Positions 1 through 9,290 of a DNA stretch of 64,000 bases are shown here, piece after piece. Under the pieces are notes generated by a model. The model was not told where the DNA came from, made no database searches, and worked only from the letters and a program-made list of their open reading frames with translations. The translations under genes and the position numbers were made by a program. The first letter of the stretch is position 1. Each line of letters begins with the position of its first letter. Source of the DNA: Oceanobacillus massiliensis str. N'diop (GTDB taxonomy: Bacteria > Bacillota > Bacilli > Bacillales > Amphibacillaceae); assembly GCF_000285495.1 (NCBI RefSeq), contig NZ_HE610977.1, forward strand, positions 275,890-339,889, in the 5' to 3' direction.

Positions 1-242
1 CCGGCAATAACCAATGCACTCCCAATCACTGTGAGTAGAAAGGTTCCCCAATTATTTATAAAGGAAGAGTCAGTAAAATGAACTGCCAGCAAGAATCCGG
101 TAATGGTAGTTATTAAATTCGAGTTCACAATACCTATTTTAATAAGTGCTTTTATTTCTGAAATGAACCTGGAAATTTTTTGCTTATTCGATACAGCAGC
201 ATTTCCGATCACTTCAGTATATGGTGTTTCTACTTTATTCAT
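1..242 (-). CDS. ctaB: Protoheme IX farnesyltransferase (heme O synthase), N-terminal part
   Basis: The minus strand encodes about 80 residues starting MNKVETPYTEVIGNAA; the rest lies beyond the window edge. CtaB transfers a farnesyl group to protoheme IX to make heme O, the substrate of CtaA, in the membrane. The reading includes a run like ALIKIGIVNSNLITTITGF that resembles the start of the UbiA-type prenyltransferase domain, whose catalytic Asp motifs would lie outside the window. The start is chosen at 242 because a strong AAGGGGGG ribosome site precedes it. The gene is divergent from ctaA, the arrangement seen in B. subtilis, which supports the call. Only the N-terminus is visible, so the identity rests mainly on context. 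Confidence 0.82.
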   Translation of the reverse strand, partial: MNKVETPYTEVIGNAAVSNKQKISRFISEIKALIKIGIVNSNLITTITGFLLAVHFTDSSFINNWGTFLLTVIGSALVIA

Positions 243-708
243 TTTATCCCCCCTTCAAATCCGGGCAAAAAGACATGATAATAATCAGAATACCACATAA
301 TAATTTGTATTCTGATATCCATTCTAATTGTATCACGAATTTAATTTACAATCTAATTAACCTACTTGTAACATTTTACAACATATTCCCCATTAGTATG
401 TGTCGAAAATGTGAAACAATAACAATTGTTAAAAAGAAAGTAAAATATGTACTACATCCACTAATACATGTACTTGCACTGAATTGACAACAGTCATCCC
501 TATACTATTTCTAGCAAACAAAGGCGATTTATGCAAGACTTTTTTATCTGGTTAGTGAAAACAAGCCCTAAACATGATACTATTACAGTTATGTGTTTCA
601 GCAAGTTTTCGAACTTATTTCATTGCATTGGACTATCACTAATATTATTATTAATCTATTGAAAAGAAATGATTTATTATTTATTCATTAAAGTGAGGCT
701 ATATTGGT
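243..708. promoter_or_regulatory. Divergent ctaB/ctaA intergenic region
   Basis: These 466 bases separate two divergent heme genes and must hold both promoters. I see a TTGACA at 484-489 but no well-spaced -10 for it. The region is very AT rich. In B. subtilis ctaA is activated by ResD and its site would lie here, but I cannot place one with confidence. The ctaA ribosome site (AGTGAGG, about ten bases before the ATG at 709) closes the region. No gene or structured RNA is evident. Confidence 0.5.
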
Positions 709-1637
709 ATGATAAAATATTTAAAAATCCTTTCAGTAATCGCAACAATTGGGATGCTGCTGATTCTGCTTGGCGGCGCGTTAGTTACGAAGACCGGCTC
801 ACAAGATGGATGCGGAGAAAGCTGGCCGCTATGTGAGGGTGAGGTAGTACCGAGCACATTTACCTTTGAAATGGTAATTGAGTTAAGCCACAGAGCCGTA
901 ACGGGTATAGTAGGCATCGTTGTGGTCGCTCTCGCGGTTCTTTCATGGGTTAAAATCGGAAATGTAAGGGAAGTGAAATTCCTTTCGTTTTGCTCCGTTT
1001 TTTTATTTTTCTTCAGGCTCTGATTGGGGCAGCGGCAGTGATGTGGGGTCAATCCGACTTTATACTGGCGGCTCATTTCGGAATATCTTTAATATCTTTC
1101 GCATCTATATTCCTTTTGATGCTGCTGATTTTTGAAATCGATAAGAAATTTGATAGTGCATCTTTATTTATCAAAAAGAAACACCGTATAGAAATTTATG
1201 CGTTATCGCTCTACACGATGGCCGTTGTTTATACAGGGGCATTGGTGAGACATACCGAATCAAACCTCGTGTGTGCTGATTGGCCCTTCTGTACGAATAC
1301 TTCTCCCCTTGGATTTTCTGGCTATAGTTTTAATCAATGGGTGCAAATGGGACATCGACTAACAGCAGCTATTCTTCTTATATGGACGCTGCTGCTTACA
1401 ATCAGGATTATCAAATATTATCGATCCAGTAAAATTATGTATTGGGGATGGATAATCGCCTGCTCTCTTATATTCCTGCAGGTTTTCTTTGGTGCAATGA
1501 TTATTTTTACCCTATTAAATCTCGGTGTAGCTTTGATGCATGCACTGGTTATCTCTTGCTACTTTGGAATGATTAGTTATTTTGTGCTATTATCCACAAG
1601 AAGCGGAAAACATGAAAAAACAGGAAGCAAATCATAA
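709..1637 (+). pseudogene. ctaA: Heme A synthase, single-base frameshift in a T run
   Basis: CtaA converts heme O to heme A for cytochrome aa3 and is an eight-helix membrane protein. The first frame (709-1023) carries LIGGALVTK-like and GCGESWPLC motifs with the heme-binding SHR; it then runs into a stop. The second frame (from about 1003 to 1637) continues with LQALIGAAAVMWG, the VRHTESNLVC segment and WVQMGHR. Adding one T to the seven-T run at 998-1004 joins the two halves into about 309 residues, the normal family length, through VFFIFLQALIG. Both Cys pairs and the heme-ligand His residues are intact. A real null allele or a sequencing deletion are both possible; the intact second half favours error. 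Divergent from ctaB. Confidence 0.9.
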
Positions 1638-1655
1638 TTTGCTTCCTGTTTTTTT
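1621..1655. terminator. Bidirectional terminator between ctaA and pycA
   Basis: A perfect 12-bp stem (CAGGAAGCAAAT at 1621-1632 with ATTTGCTTCCTG at 1637-1648) encloses a four-base loop and is followed by seven T. The ctaA stop codon lies in the loop. It also ends the converging pycA transcript. Confidence 0.9.
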
Positions 1656-1659
1656 ATCA

Positions 1660-4600
1660 TTACTCAAATTCTATTAATAAATCATTGACTTCAATAGTGT
1701 CTCCGCTACCGACATGAATCTCTTTAATCACTCCTGAATATGGTGCCTGAATAGTAGTTTCCATTTTCATAGCTTCATTCGTAAGCAAATGGGCACCTTT
1801 ATTCACCGCATCACCCTTTGAACAATTAACCGAAAGCACTGTTCCGGGCATCGTGGCACCAATATGTTTGGTATTCGACTTGTCTGCTTTTGGCTTTGTG
1901 GCAACCATTGATTCAAGGCTATTGTCCCTTATTCTGATTTCACGAGATTGACCGTTCAAATCAAAGTAAAAGACACGTGTCCCATCCTCTTTCGGTTCCG
2001 AAATGGAGACCAATTTGACAATCAGTGTTTTGCCTTTCTCTATCTCAACTTCTATTTCTTCACCCAGTTTCATTCCATAGAAGAAAGTAGGTGTATCCAG
2101 TACAGACATATCACCATATGTTTCACAGAACTTCGTATAATCCATAAAAACTTTAGGATATAAGGCGTGTGAAATCAAATCAAAGCTTGTTACTTGACGA
2201 TTTAATGATTGGAATAGCTCTTCCCTGGCCTCTTTAAAGTCCACAGGTTCAAGCAATTCACCCGGCCGTACAGTAATAGCCTCTCTGTCTTTAAGGATTA
2301 TTTTTTGCAGTTTCTCAGGTATTCCCTGATACGGTTGACCGATATACCCTTGTGCAAATTCGATTACAGAATCCGGAAAGTCTATCGTGTTTCCCTTTTC
2401 ATATACATCTTTCTCTGTCAGGCCATTTTGCACCATAAATAAGGTCATATCACCGATTACTTTAGAAGAAGGCGTAACTTTAACAATATCCCCAAACATA
2501 TCATTTACTTTCCTAAACATTGTTTTGACTTCATTCCATCTATTCCCGAGTCCGACAGCCTTAGCCTGCTGTTGCAGATTACTGTATTGCCCGCCTGGCA
2601 TCTCATGGAAATAGACCTCTGTATGCGGAGCCTTCATTCCACTTTCAAAATCCTGGTAATACCCTCTGATCCCTTCCCAATAATGGGACAGTCCTTCATA
2701 TGCTTCAATGTCAATTCCCGGTTGCCTGCTAGTGCCTTCAAGTGCATGATAAAGTGTTTGGACACTTGGCTGGGAGGTTAATCCTGCCATTGGACCTGCA
2801 GCTATATCTACTACATCGACACCCGCTTCTATTGCTTTAGTATATGTCAATATGCCATTCCCGCTTGTATCATGTGTATGCAAATGAATTGGAAGGTCGA
2901 TTGTCTCTTTTAAAGCGTATATCAATTGGTAGGCCGCTTCCGGTTTCAATAATCCTGCCATATCTTTAATTCCTAATACATGTGCACCGGATGCCTCCAG
3001 CTCTTTGGCCATATTTTTATAATAATCCAGATCGTACTTTTTACGTCCTTTATCCAGGATATCCCCTGTATAGCAAATAGCAGCCTCGGCAACTTTATTG
3101 CTCTCGCGAACAGATTCGATAGCAAGCTTCATTCCTTCAACCCAGTTAAGGCTGTCGAATATCCTGAATACATCTATCCCTGCATTAGAACTTTTCTCAA
3201 CAAACTCTCGAATAAGATTGTCAGGGTAATTTTTATAGCCTACTGCATTACTTGACCGAAGCAGCATCTGAAATAAGACATTAGGCATTTTTTCACGAAG
3301 TTTTATAAGCCTTGTCCATGGATCCTCTTTCAAGAATCTGTAAGCAACATCAAATGTAGCTCCGCCCCACATTTCAACGGAAAAGAGATTGGGGGCTAAA
3401 CGTGCAGTCGGTTCAGCAATCCGCAGCAAATCGTTCGTTCTCACCCTCGTGGCAAGCAACGATTGATGTGCGTCCCTGAATGTCGTATCGGTCAGCAAGA
3501 CTTCATCTTGTTCCTTTAACCATTTTGCCAGTCCCTCTGGACCATGCTCATCGAGTATCTGTTTTGTTCCATTTGGAATCTCTTGATGTCGATCCACTTC
3601 CGGTATCAGCAATGGAGAAAAGGATGGTTTCTCCTTTTTGGTCAATCCTTCAGCACCGTTTAGTGTTGTATTTGCGATGTAGGTAAGCATCTTCGTACCA
3701 CGGTCTTTCCTTGCTGGAAATACAAACAATTCCGGTGTTTTATCAATAAAAGTCGTATCATACTTACCAGAAAGAAATTTATCATGCAAAATAACATTTT
3801 CCAAAAAATGAATATTAGTTTTGATTCCGCGAATTCTGAATTCCTTCAAATTTCTAACCATTTTGATTGCAGCCTGCTCAAAACTCAGCGCCCATGTGGA
3901 AACTTTCACGAGTAATGAGTCATAATGCGGTGAAATCACAGCGCCCTGATAGCCGTTCCCAGCATCGAGACGGACGCCGAATCCCCCACCAGTACGATAT
4001 GCATTTATTTTTCCGGTATCCGGCATAAAGTCATTTAATGGGTCTTCCGTTGTTACCCTTGATTGAATGGCATATCCGTTAATCTTGATATCTTCCTGAT
4101 TTGGCACTCCGACTGCCGGGTCATGCAAACTTAGCCCATCGGCAACCTTTAGTTGAGTCTGTACTATATCCAATCCAGTAATAAGTTCTGTGATGGTATG
4201 TTCCACTTGAACACGTGGATTTACTTCAATAAAATAAAATTCATCTTGTGTGACGAGAAATTCAACAGTGCCGGCGTTAACGTAACCGACATTTTTCATC
4301 AAGTCAACTGCCGCTTTGCAAATCTCATTGCGGCGCTCATCTGTCAATGAAAGGCTTGGTGCAACCTCTATTACCTTTTGATGCCTTCTCTGAACGGAGC
4401 AGTCCCTTTCATGCAAATGGACAATATGACCATGCTTATCGCCAAGAATCTGTACTTCTATGTGTTTGGGATTTTGAATGAATTTTTCCAGATATATCTC
4501 ATCATTTCCAAACGCAGCTTTTGCTTCTGATTTTGCCCGGTTATAGGCTTCTTTGGCTTCCTTTTCCTCATGGACGATCCTCATTCCGCGACCGCCGCCG

Positions 4601-5103
4601 CCTAAAGACGCCTTAATAATAATCGGGTATCCGTATTTTTGACCGAACTTTTCAACTTCATCAATTGAAGTAACTGCACCGCCACTGCCAGGTATAATAG
4701 GCAGGTTCGCTTTGACGGCCTGTTCCCTGGCCTTCACCTTGTCACCGAACATATTTAAATGCTCGCTTGTCGGCCCGATAAAAATAATTCCCTCTTCTTC
4801 ACAGCGCCTTGCAAAGTTAATATTTTCTGACAGGAATCCATATCCAGGATGGATTGCATCAACATCTACCTCTTTAGCCAAATCAATGATTGCTTCTATA
4901 TCCAAATAGGCATCAATTGGTTTTTTGCCCTGGCCAATCAGGTATGCCTCATCTGCTTTGAAACGATGAAAGGAGGCTGAATCCTCTGTTGAATATACAG
5001 CCACCGTACGGATATTCAGTTCCGTACAAGCGCGAAACACCCGGATCGCAATTTCCCCTCGGTTTGCTACAAGTACCTTGTTGATATTTTTCAATTCTGC
5101 CAT
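1660..5103 (-). CDS. pycA: Pyruvate carboxylase
   Basis: This 1147-residue protein carboxylates pyruvate to oxaloacetate, replenishing the TCA cycle in the cytoplasm. It has the full single-chain layout: an ATP-grasp biotin carboxylase (about 1-450) with KASLGGGGRGMR and EVNPRVQVEH, a carboxyltransferase domain (about 530-800) with TTFRDAHQSL and HLHTHDTSGN, a PYC/OADA domain, and a C-terminal biotinyl domain with the biotin lysine in EAMKMET at about residue 1113. Length fits the family. The start at 5103 has GGGGTGG upstream and overlaps the ftsW 3' end by 13 bases, suggesting cotranscription. The ftsW-pycA order is that of B. subtilis. Some Firmicute homologues bind c-di-AMP; this cannot be judged here. 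Confidence 0.98.
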   Translation of the reverse strand: MAELKNINKVLVANRGEIAIRVFRACTELNIRTVAVYSTEDSASFHRFKADEAYLIGQGKKPIDAYLDIEAIIDLAKEVDVDAIHPGYGFLSENINFARRCEEEGIIFIGPTSEHLNMFGDKVKAREQAVKANLPIIPGSGGAVTSIDEVEKFGQKYGYPIIIKASLGGGGRGMRIVHEEKEAKEAYNRAKSEAKAAFGNDEIYLEKFIQNPKHIEVQILGDKHGHIVHLHERDCSVQRRHQKVIEVAPSLSLTDERRNEICKAAVDLMKNVGYVNAGTVEFLVTQDEFYFIEVNPRVQVEHTITELITGLDIVQTQLKVADGLSLHDPAVGVPNQEDIKINGYAIQSRVTTEDPLNDFMPDTGKINAYRTGGGFGVRLDAGNGYQGAVISPHYDSLLVKVSTWALSFEQAAIKMVRNLKEFRIRGIKTNIHFLENVILHDKFLSGKYDTTFIDKTPELFVFPARKDRGTKMLTYIANTTLNGAEGLTKKEKPSFSPLLIPEVDRHQEIPNGTKQILDEHGPEGLAKWLKEQDEVLLTDTTFRDAHQSLLATRVRTNDLLRIAEPTARLAPNLFSVEMWGGATFDVAYRFLKEDPWTRLIKLREKMPNVLFQMLLRSSNAVGYKNYPDNLIREFVEKSSNAGIDVFRIFDSLNWVEGMKLAIESVRESNKVAEAAICYTGDILDKGRKKYDLDYYKNMAKELEASGAHVLGIKDMAGLLKPEAAYQLIYALKETIDLPIHLHTHDTSGNGILTYTKAIEAGVDVVDIAAGPMAGLTSQPSVQTLYHALEGTSRQPGIDIEAYEGLSHYWEGIRGYYQDFESGMKAPHTEVYFHEMPGGQYSNLQQQAKAVGLGNRWNEVKTMFRKVNDMFGDIVKVTPSSKVIGDMTLFMVQNGLTEKDVYEKGNTIDFPDSVIEFAQGYIGQPYQGIPEKLQKIILKDREAITVRPGELLEPVDFKEAREELFQSLNRQVTSFDLISHALYPKVFMDYTKFCETYGDMSVLDTPTFFYGMKLGEEIEVEIEKGKTLIVKLVSISEPKEDGTRVFYFDLNGQSREIRIRDNSLESMVATKPKADKSNTKHIGATMPGTVLSVNCSKGDAVNKGAHLLTNEAMKMETTIQAPYSGVIKEIHVGSGDTIEVNDLLIEFE

Positions 5104-6281
5104 CTTTTTCCACCCCTATTGTAATTAATAGTGCTTCTGTTTCTGCTTCCTTCTGCTTTCTCCTCTGTTTCCCCATTTTCCTGCTTCTTAACATACATTG
5201 CAATATTATTTAAGATCCCCATAGAGATCAACATAATCAGAAGTGATGAACCACCATAGCTGACAAACGGCAGCGGAACCCCGGTAATCGGCAGCAGCCC
5301 GCTGATTGCTCCCAGATTGATAAATGCCTGGATTGCAACCATGGAAGATATCCCGATTGCCATTAAAGCACCGAAACTATCATTACATTTTCTAGCAATA
5401 AAAATCCCTCGCAGAACGATGATTGCCAGCATTCCTACTATAATCAGCACCCCGATAAAACCTAATTCCTCGGCAACTACTGCCATAATAAAATCTGTAT
5501 GCGCCTCCATCAAGTATCCAAGTTTCTGCACACCATGCCCTAATCCTTCTCCATTCATACCCCCTACACCAATCGCTAAATAAGATTGAATCAATTGGTA
5601 TCCATCTGAATCAGGAGTTTCAAAAGGCTTATATGCACCTGTAAAACGCGAGAGTCTCTCGTCTGTCACCATATACGGAACCGCCAGCAGCGCCAGACCA
5701 AGGCCGACCGCAATCAGAATCGATAAATGCTTTAACCTAATACCTGAACTGAAGATTACGGAACACGCAATCAGGAAAATAATCGATGCAGTTCCAATAT
5801 CCGGCTGCATCACGACCAATCCCAGAATAATTCCGGTCATAATCAGCGGCGGCAGGACTCCTTTATTGAATTCATTGATATATGACTGCTTTTTCGAATA
5901 CACCGAGGCCAGATACATTATGATCCCCAGTTTGGCGAGCTCCGCCGGCTGCATACTGAATGGCCCGATTTGAAACCATGACTTGGCATTGTTAACGGAA
6001 TTACCAAAAAACAAAACGGCAACCAGCAAAAATACGATAATCAGAATGATGAATTTCATTAACTTTTGATAATATTTATATGGGAAAATACTGCAGAAAA
6101 TAAAACCCGCTGCGCCCAGTCCAAACCAAATCGATTGCCTGACAAGATAATACGTACTTTCATTCCCCTCAACGACTGCCGTCACCATACTCGCACTATA
6201 GATCATGACTATTCCGAAACAAGCCAAGAGTATAGGTGTAATGATAAGTGTAAAATCATAATCTTTCCATTTCTGTATCAT
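5091..6281 (-). CDS. ftsW: Cell-division peptidoglycan polymerase FtsW
   Basis: A 396-residue polytopic membrane protein of the SEDS family, which polymerises lipid II at the division septum with a partner class B penicillin-binding protein. Seen directly: VMIYSAS in the first helix, PAELAKLGIIMYLA, QPDIGTASI with the family Asp, and a C-terminal TGVPLPFVSYGGSSLL motif typical of FtsW/RodA. The start MIQKWKDYDF at 6281 is preferred over upstream codons because AGGGAG lies eight bases before it. Position next to pycA and ylaN matches B. subtilis FtsW rather than RodA. The 3' end overlaps pycA, so the two are probably cotranscribed. Confidence 0.93.
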   Translation of the reverse strand: MIQKWKDYDFTLIITPILLACFGIVMIYSASMVTAVVEGNESTYYLVRQSIWFGLGAAGFIFCSIFPYKYYQKLMKFIILIIVFLLVAVLFFGNSVNNAKSWFQIGPFSMQPAELAKLGIIMYLASVYSKKQSYINEFNKGVLPPLIMTGIILGLVVMQPDIGTASIIFLIACSVIFSSGIRLKHLSILIAVGLGLALLAVPYMVTDERLSRFTGAYKPFETPDSDGYQLIQSYLAIGVGGMNGEGLGHGVQKLGYLMEAHTDFIMAVVAEELGFIGVLIIVGMLAIIVLRGIFIARKCNDSFGALMAIGISSMVAIQAFINLGAISGLLPITGVPLPFVSYGGSSLLIMLISMGILNNIAMYVKKQENGETEEKAEGSRNRSTINYNRGGKRWQN

Positions 6282-6414
6282 TCTGCTTCTCCCTAACATA
6301 TGTAATTTAAACAAGGTCTTAAATCCATTTATCTGCGGACCAAAATCCATTAATGGATGTCTATTTATCTCTTTTTATTTTGACCGACTCATTAATAGGC
6401 AAAGTACTTTAAAC

Positions 6415-6448
6415 AAAAAAACCTTGCCAATTATATGCTGGCAAAGTT
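6415..6448 (-). terminator. Terminator after ylaN
   Basis: On the minus strand CTTTGCCA pairs with TGGCAAGG across a nine-base loop and is followed by seven T. It lies about 40 bases after the ylaN stop and before ftsW. Confidence 0.75.
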
Positions 6449-6489
6449 TTTGCTTCATTGTACCGTTACGCCATTGCATGAGCGATAAA

Positions 6490-6774
6490 TCATAAAGATT
6501 TTTGGGAAGCTTCATGCAGTATATTAAGCTTCTTCTCCAGATTCTCAAGAAGCGCTTTACCTTCATTCTCGCTGATTAAGTTCAGACGCACAGCAAAATC
6601 AATTTCCCTTGAAAGACCGAACATTTGCGTGTCCAGTACATCCTCATAAACCGGACATTGCGGCATCGTCAGATTTTCTATTTGAACTTCAATGAGTCGT
6701 AAAATGTTGTCAGCGTCAGCCTTAAGAAGGGCGTGGGCTTTCTCACGATGATCTATAGTAGTCACCTCAGGCAT
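6490..6774 (-). CDS. ylaN: YlaN family protein (DUF1507)
   Basis: A 94-residue soluble helical protein. The core [19 protein letters not shown] followed by [11 protein letters not shown] is nearly identical to B. subtilis YlaN as I recall it. YlaN homologues have been linked to iron homeostasis through the regulator Fur in Staphylococcus and Bacillus. The start [13 protein letters not shown] at 6774 aligns with known members; upstream in-frame GTG and TTG codons overlap or crowd the GGAGGGG ribosome site, although the TTG just before the ATG remains possible. It has its own terminator at 6415-6448 and is placed between ylaL and ftsW as in related genomes. Confidence 0.93.
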   Translation of the reverse strand: MPEVTTIDHREKAHALLKADADNILRLIEVQIENLTMPQCPVYEDVLDTQMFGLSREIDFAVRLNLISENEGKALLENLEKKLNILHEASQKSL

Positions 6775-6942
6775 CAATTGGATCCCCTCCACTTAAAAGA
6801 CTTTCTTTTATATTATATTATCGTTAGCTACTGGAAAATGCAAATAAAACAAGGAAATTTATATAAAAATAATTCATTACGAATGAAATTATCAATAATG
6901 TCTGATATTCTAAATGAAGATACATAATTAGGGGTGAATATA

Positions 6943-7416
6943 ATGATCGTACCAATTACCGGAAATGTCTCCTACTCCATAACTTTAGATCCTACCGTCT
7001 GGATATTTGACGACAGAAAGATTTTATTGGAAGAAGCATTTTCAACTCAGGGCAGTGAGAAAGAAGAGATTGACCCATTGCAAACAGCTTCAGAGAGATT
7101 TAACAGGGAAGTTCTCGATACGAAAATGAATCGGCCGCCTGTTAATAGAAGCATCTCCAAGCTTGAGGGAGAAGCAATTTTGACCAATTCCTATGTGATG
7201 CCATTGCATGACTTCATAACAAATGCCGAAATAAAATCGGACGCTATTGATGCAACACTTGTAACAAGTGCAGATGATGATGTGACGGTTACGCTTGACG
7301 AACTGACAAATGGATATTTTTTATTTGCTCTGGATGGGCAGCCTTTAAGAGATGATGGACCGGTCCACTTTTATTATAAGGACGGTTCAAACGTCGAAAG
7401 TCCCATTAAAAAATAA
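6943..7416 (+). CDS. ylaL: YlaL-like peptidyl-prolyl isomerase-annotated protein
   Basis: A 157-residue soluble acidic protein with no signal peptide: it starts MIVPITGNVSYSITLDPTV, has a central EVLDTKMNRPP segment, and ends in ESPIKK. It is assigned to YlaL mainly from its position next to ylaN and ylaJ; members are often labelled peptidyl-prolyl cis-trans isomerase, but I see no catalytic motif that proves it. The ATG at 6943 is chosen because GGGGTG lies six bases upstream; the earlier GTG is part of that ribosome site. Monocistronic, with its own terminator at 7438. Confidence 0.7.
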   Translation: MIVPITGNVSYSITLDPTVWIFDDRKILLEEAFSTQGSEKEEIDPLQTASERFNREVLDTKMNRPPVNRSISKLEGEAILTNSYVMPLHDFITNAEIKSDAIDATLVTSADDDVTVTLDELTNGYFLFALDGQPLRDDGPVHFYYKDGSNVESPIKK

Positions 7417-7437
7417 AAAAATAGTCATCAATTAATC

Positions 7438-7466
7438 AAAGTCTGCTGTTGAAGCAGACTTTTTTA
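7438..7466 (+). terminator. Terminator after ylaL
   Basis: AAAGTCTGC pairs with GCAGACTTT across a six-base loop and runs into a T tract. Confidence 0.88.
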
Positions 7467-7571
7467 TATATTTTTTATCTGTGAACAGAATCTAGCTCCT
7501 TTCAAGAGTATATTTTTAAGCAATTTAACCAAAATAAGTTCATCAGCTATTAAATCGAGGAGGTATGCTGC

Positions 7572-8189
7572 ATGAACCTGCAATTAAATATACTTTTACT
7601 GGCTATCGTATTGTTTTTGTCTGCATGTAATCAAGGGCAAGAGGATGATCCATTGGCCAGTGAAGACCCGAATACGGACCGAATCGTGCAAGTTAAGAAT
7701 TCTGATCCATCACAGAATCCTGATTTAGATAACAATGAGATTGCGGAACATCTGGCTGAAATCGCATCCGATATCCCTAACGTTAATCAAGCATCAGCAG
7801 TTGTAGCCGGTCCATATACGGTTGTCGCAATTGATGTCGACAAAGATCTTGACCGTTCAAGGGTAGGAACTATTAAATATTCGGTCACCGAAGCATTGTA
7901 CCATGATCCCTATGGAAAAACCGCGGTAGTCGTTGCAGATGGCGATGTCATGGAGAGAATTGAAGGTATGGGAAATAAAATAAGCCAGGGTCATCCAGTC
8001 CAAGGAGTTGTCGATGAGCTAGCAGCGATTGTCGGTCGCTATATGCCTGAATTTCCAGCAGACGAGGACCGAGCCCCAGAGCCTGACCAAAATAAGGAAA
8101 TTATAGATGAAGAAGATGAACAAAGATTAGATGATATCCAGGATGACCAATCCAACCAGCATAAAAACAGCTCAGATTCAAATCAATAA
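7572..8189 (+). CDS. ylaJ: YhcN/YlaJ family sporulation lipoprotein
   Basis: A 205-residue lipoprotein. The signal peptide ends in the lipobox LFLSAC, with lipidation expected at that Cys. The middle carries the YhcN/YlaJ fold signature: DIPNVNQASAVVAGPYTVVA, then a DRSRVGTIKYSVTEAL stretch and YGKTAVVVADGD. The C-terminal 40 residues are a low-complexity tail rich in Asp, Glu and Asn, probably disordered. Family members sit in the inner spore membrane or forespore; B. subtilis ylaJ is expressed during sporulation. GAGGAGG precedes the ATG by eight bases. It stands alone between two terminators. A second family member is in the SpoVA operon at 48.2 kb. Confidence 0.9.
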   Translation: MNLQLNILLLAIVLFLSACNQGQEDDPLASEDPNTDRIVQVKNSDPSQNPDLDNNEIAEHLAEIASDIPNVNQASAVVAGPYTVVAIDVDKDLDRSRVGTIKYSVTEALYHDPYGKTAVVVADGDVMERIEGMGNKISQGHPVQGVVDELAAIVGRYMPEFPADEDRAPEPDQNKEIIDEEDEQRLDDIQDDQSNQHKNSSDSNQ

Positions 8190-8217
8190 ATTTACAATAA
8201 ACAGCCTCAGGCCGATT

Positions 8218-8248
8218 AAAAAGGTTTCCCACTCAGGAAACCTTTTTC
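8218..8248 (+). terminator. Terminator after ylaJ
   Basis: AAAAAGGTTTCC pairs with GGAAACCTTTTT across a six-base loop; the T run is part of the stem. Confidence 0.9.
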
Positions 8249-8365
8249 TTATGATTCGTTTTCTACTCATTTAAACCCGGATCCAGTGTAACTTCTTCTA
8301 TTAGCTACCTATCTTATGATATACTACAGATTAAGAAATACTAAACCCTGGGTTGAGGTGAAATT

Positions 8366-8569
8366 ATGCAAGTCAAATGTTCTCTTTGCGACAAAGTGGA
8401 AGAAATAGAGGATTATTCTTTAAAAGCGAAAAGATTGAGAAACAGAAGAATTTATATGTATCTGTGCACTCCCTGTTATGATCGAATTGAGGATAGGACC
8501 AACAAGCGCTTAACTACAGGGAAATTCAGATTGTATCGCGAAAATAAAAAAGTGGATCAATACCTATAA
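8366..8569 (+). CDS. ylaI: YlaI family zinc-ribbon protein (DUF2197)
   Basis: A 67-residue basic protein with two CxxC pairs, CSLC near the start and CTPC near residue 37, forming a likely zinc ribbon. Lys and Arg are abundant, so nucleic-acid binding is possible, but function is unknown. The sequence ends KKVDQYL. GAGGTGA is eight bases before the ATG. Position between ylaJ and ylaH agrees with YlaI in B. subtilis. It is followed by an unusually long hairpin shared with ylaH. Confidence 0.85.
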   Translation: MQVKCSLCDKVEEIEDYSLKAKRLRNRRIYMYLCTPCYDRIEDRTNKRLTTGKFRLYRENKKVDQYL

Positions 8570-8582
8570 ATTCCTATATTAA

Positions 8583-8664
8583 AAAACGCCTATGATGTCT
8601 GAGCCCCTTCAGTTAGACTTTTTGTTGTCCAACTTATCGGCCCGCATCAGTAAAGGCGTTTTTT
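8583..8664. terminator. Long bidirectional terminator between ylaI and ylaH
   Basis: The outer arms AACGCCTATGATG and CATCAGTAAAGGCGTT pair, with A and T runs on either side so it can act in both directions. The roughly 48-base interior is unusually large for a terminator and can itself form a small hairpin (minus strand AGTTGGAC with GTCTAACT). Confidence 0.75.
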
Positions 8665-8666
8665 TA

Positions 8667-8969
8667 TTACTGTTTATTTGCTGATCTTTGTTTATAAAGT
8701 CTGAATCTGTATATTGCCAGCACTAATATGATGACAGAAAGACTTTCTATTGTCGGCATCTTCATAACCGTTGTGAAGATAGTTAAGATAAAAGTACCAA
8801 TCAGCAGCATCACATAAACGAAAATAGTTTTCCCAACAGGAAGTTTCCTGGCAAACCCAAGCTCATATGCAATCGCACATAAAATGAAATTTATCACAAA
8901 AAATATCCAAAATATATTTTCAATGCCGCCGTTGATTTCCACTACCATATCAAATACAAATGCATCCAT
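8667..8969 (-). CDS. ylaH: YlaH-like membrane protein
   Basis: A 100-residue protein with three predicted membrane helices: around IFWIFFVINFILCAIAYELG, then FVYVMLLIGTFILTIFTTV, then LSVIILVLAIYRF, and a basic C-terminal tail. This matches the YlaH family, whose role is unknown although B. subtilis YlaH has been associated with growth at alkaline pH. The start MDAFVFDM has AGGGGGA (in GTGGGGGA) upstream. It converges on ylaI and shares its terminator. Confidence 0.85.
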   Translation of the reverse strand: MDAFVFDMVVEINGGIENIFWIFFVINFILCAIAYELGFARKLPVGKTIFVYVMLLIGTFILTIFTTVMKMPTIESLSVIILVLAIYRFRLYKQRSANKQ

Positions 8970-9119
8970 ATAAATCCCCCACTATCTAAATAAACCCTTT
9001 TACCATCATACTAAATCTTTCCGGTTCATGCCAGTTCTTTGAAAATCTATTAGAGAGTTATTTTTGAAGATTTTCATATTTTGATATATACTATTGGTGA
9101 TAGAAATAGAGGTGCTTTA

Positions 9120-9290
9120 ATGAAAAACATTAATTTTCCTATGCTGTTTTTGGCTGTTTTAGTCATTGTTATGTTGATATTAGTAGCTTTCTCGATTGCC
9201 TTACGTAATATTTGGCTTATTTTATTATTTCTAATATTGGCATTTGGACTTTTTGGCTATGGTTTCTCCATGAAAAAAGGAAGAAAGTGA
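9120..9290 (+). CDS. ylaF: YlaF-like small membrane protein (DUF5325)
   Basis: A 56-residue protein with two closely spaced hydrophobic helices (about 6-25 and 29-48) and a basic end, MKKGRK. It resembles the DUF5325/YlaF family found near yla genes; function is unknown. The ATG at 9120 has AGAGGTG eight bases upstream. The last codons and stop form one arm of a palindrome shared with the converging gene at 9296. Confidence 0.72.
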   Translation: MKNINFPMLFLAVLVIVMLILVAFSIALRNIWLILLFLILAFGLFGYGFSMKKGRK

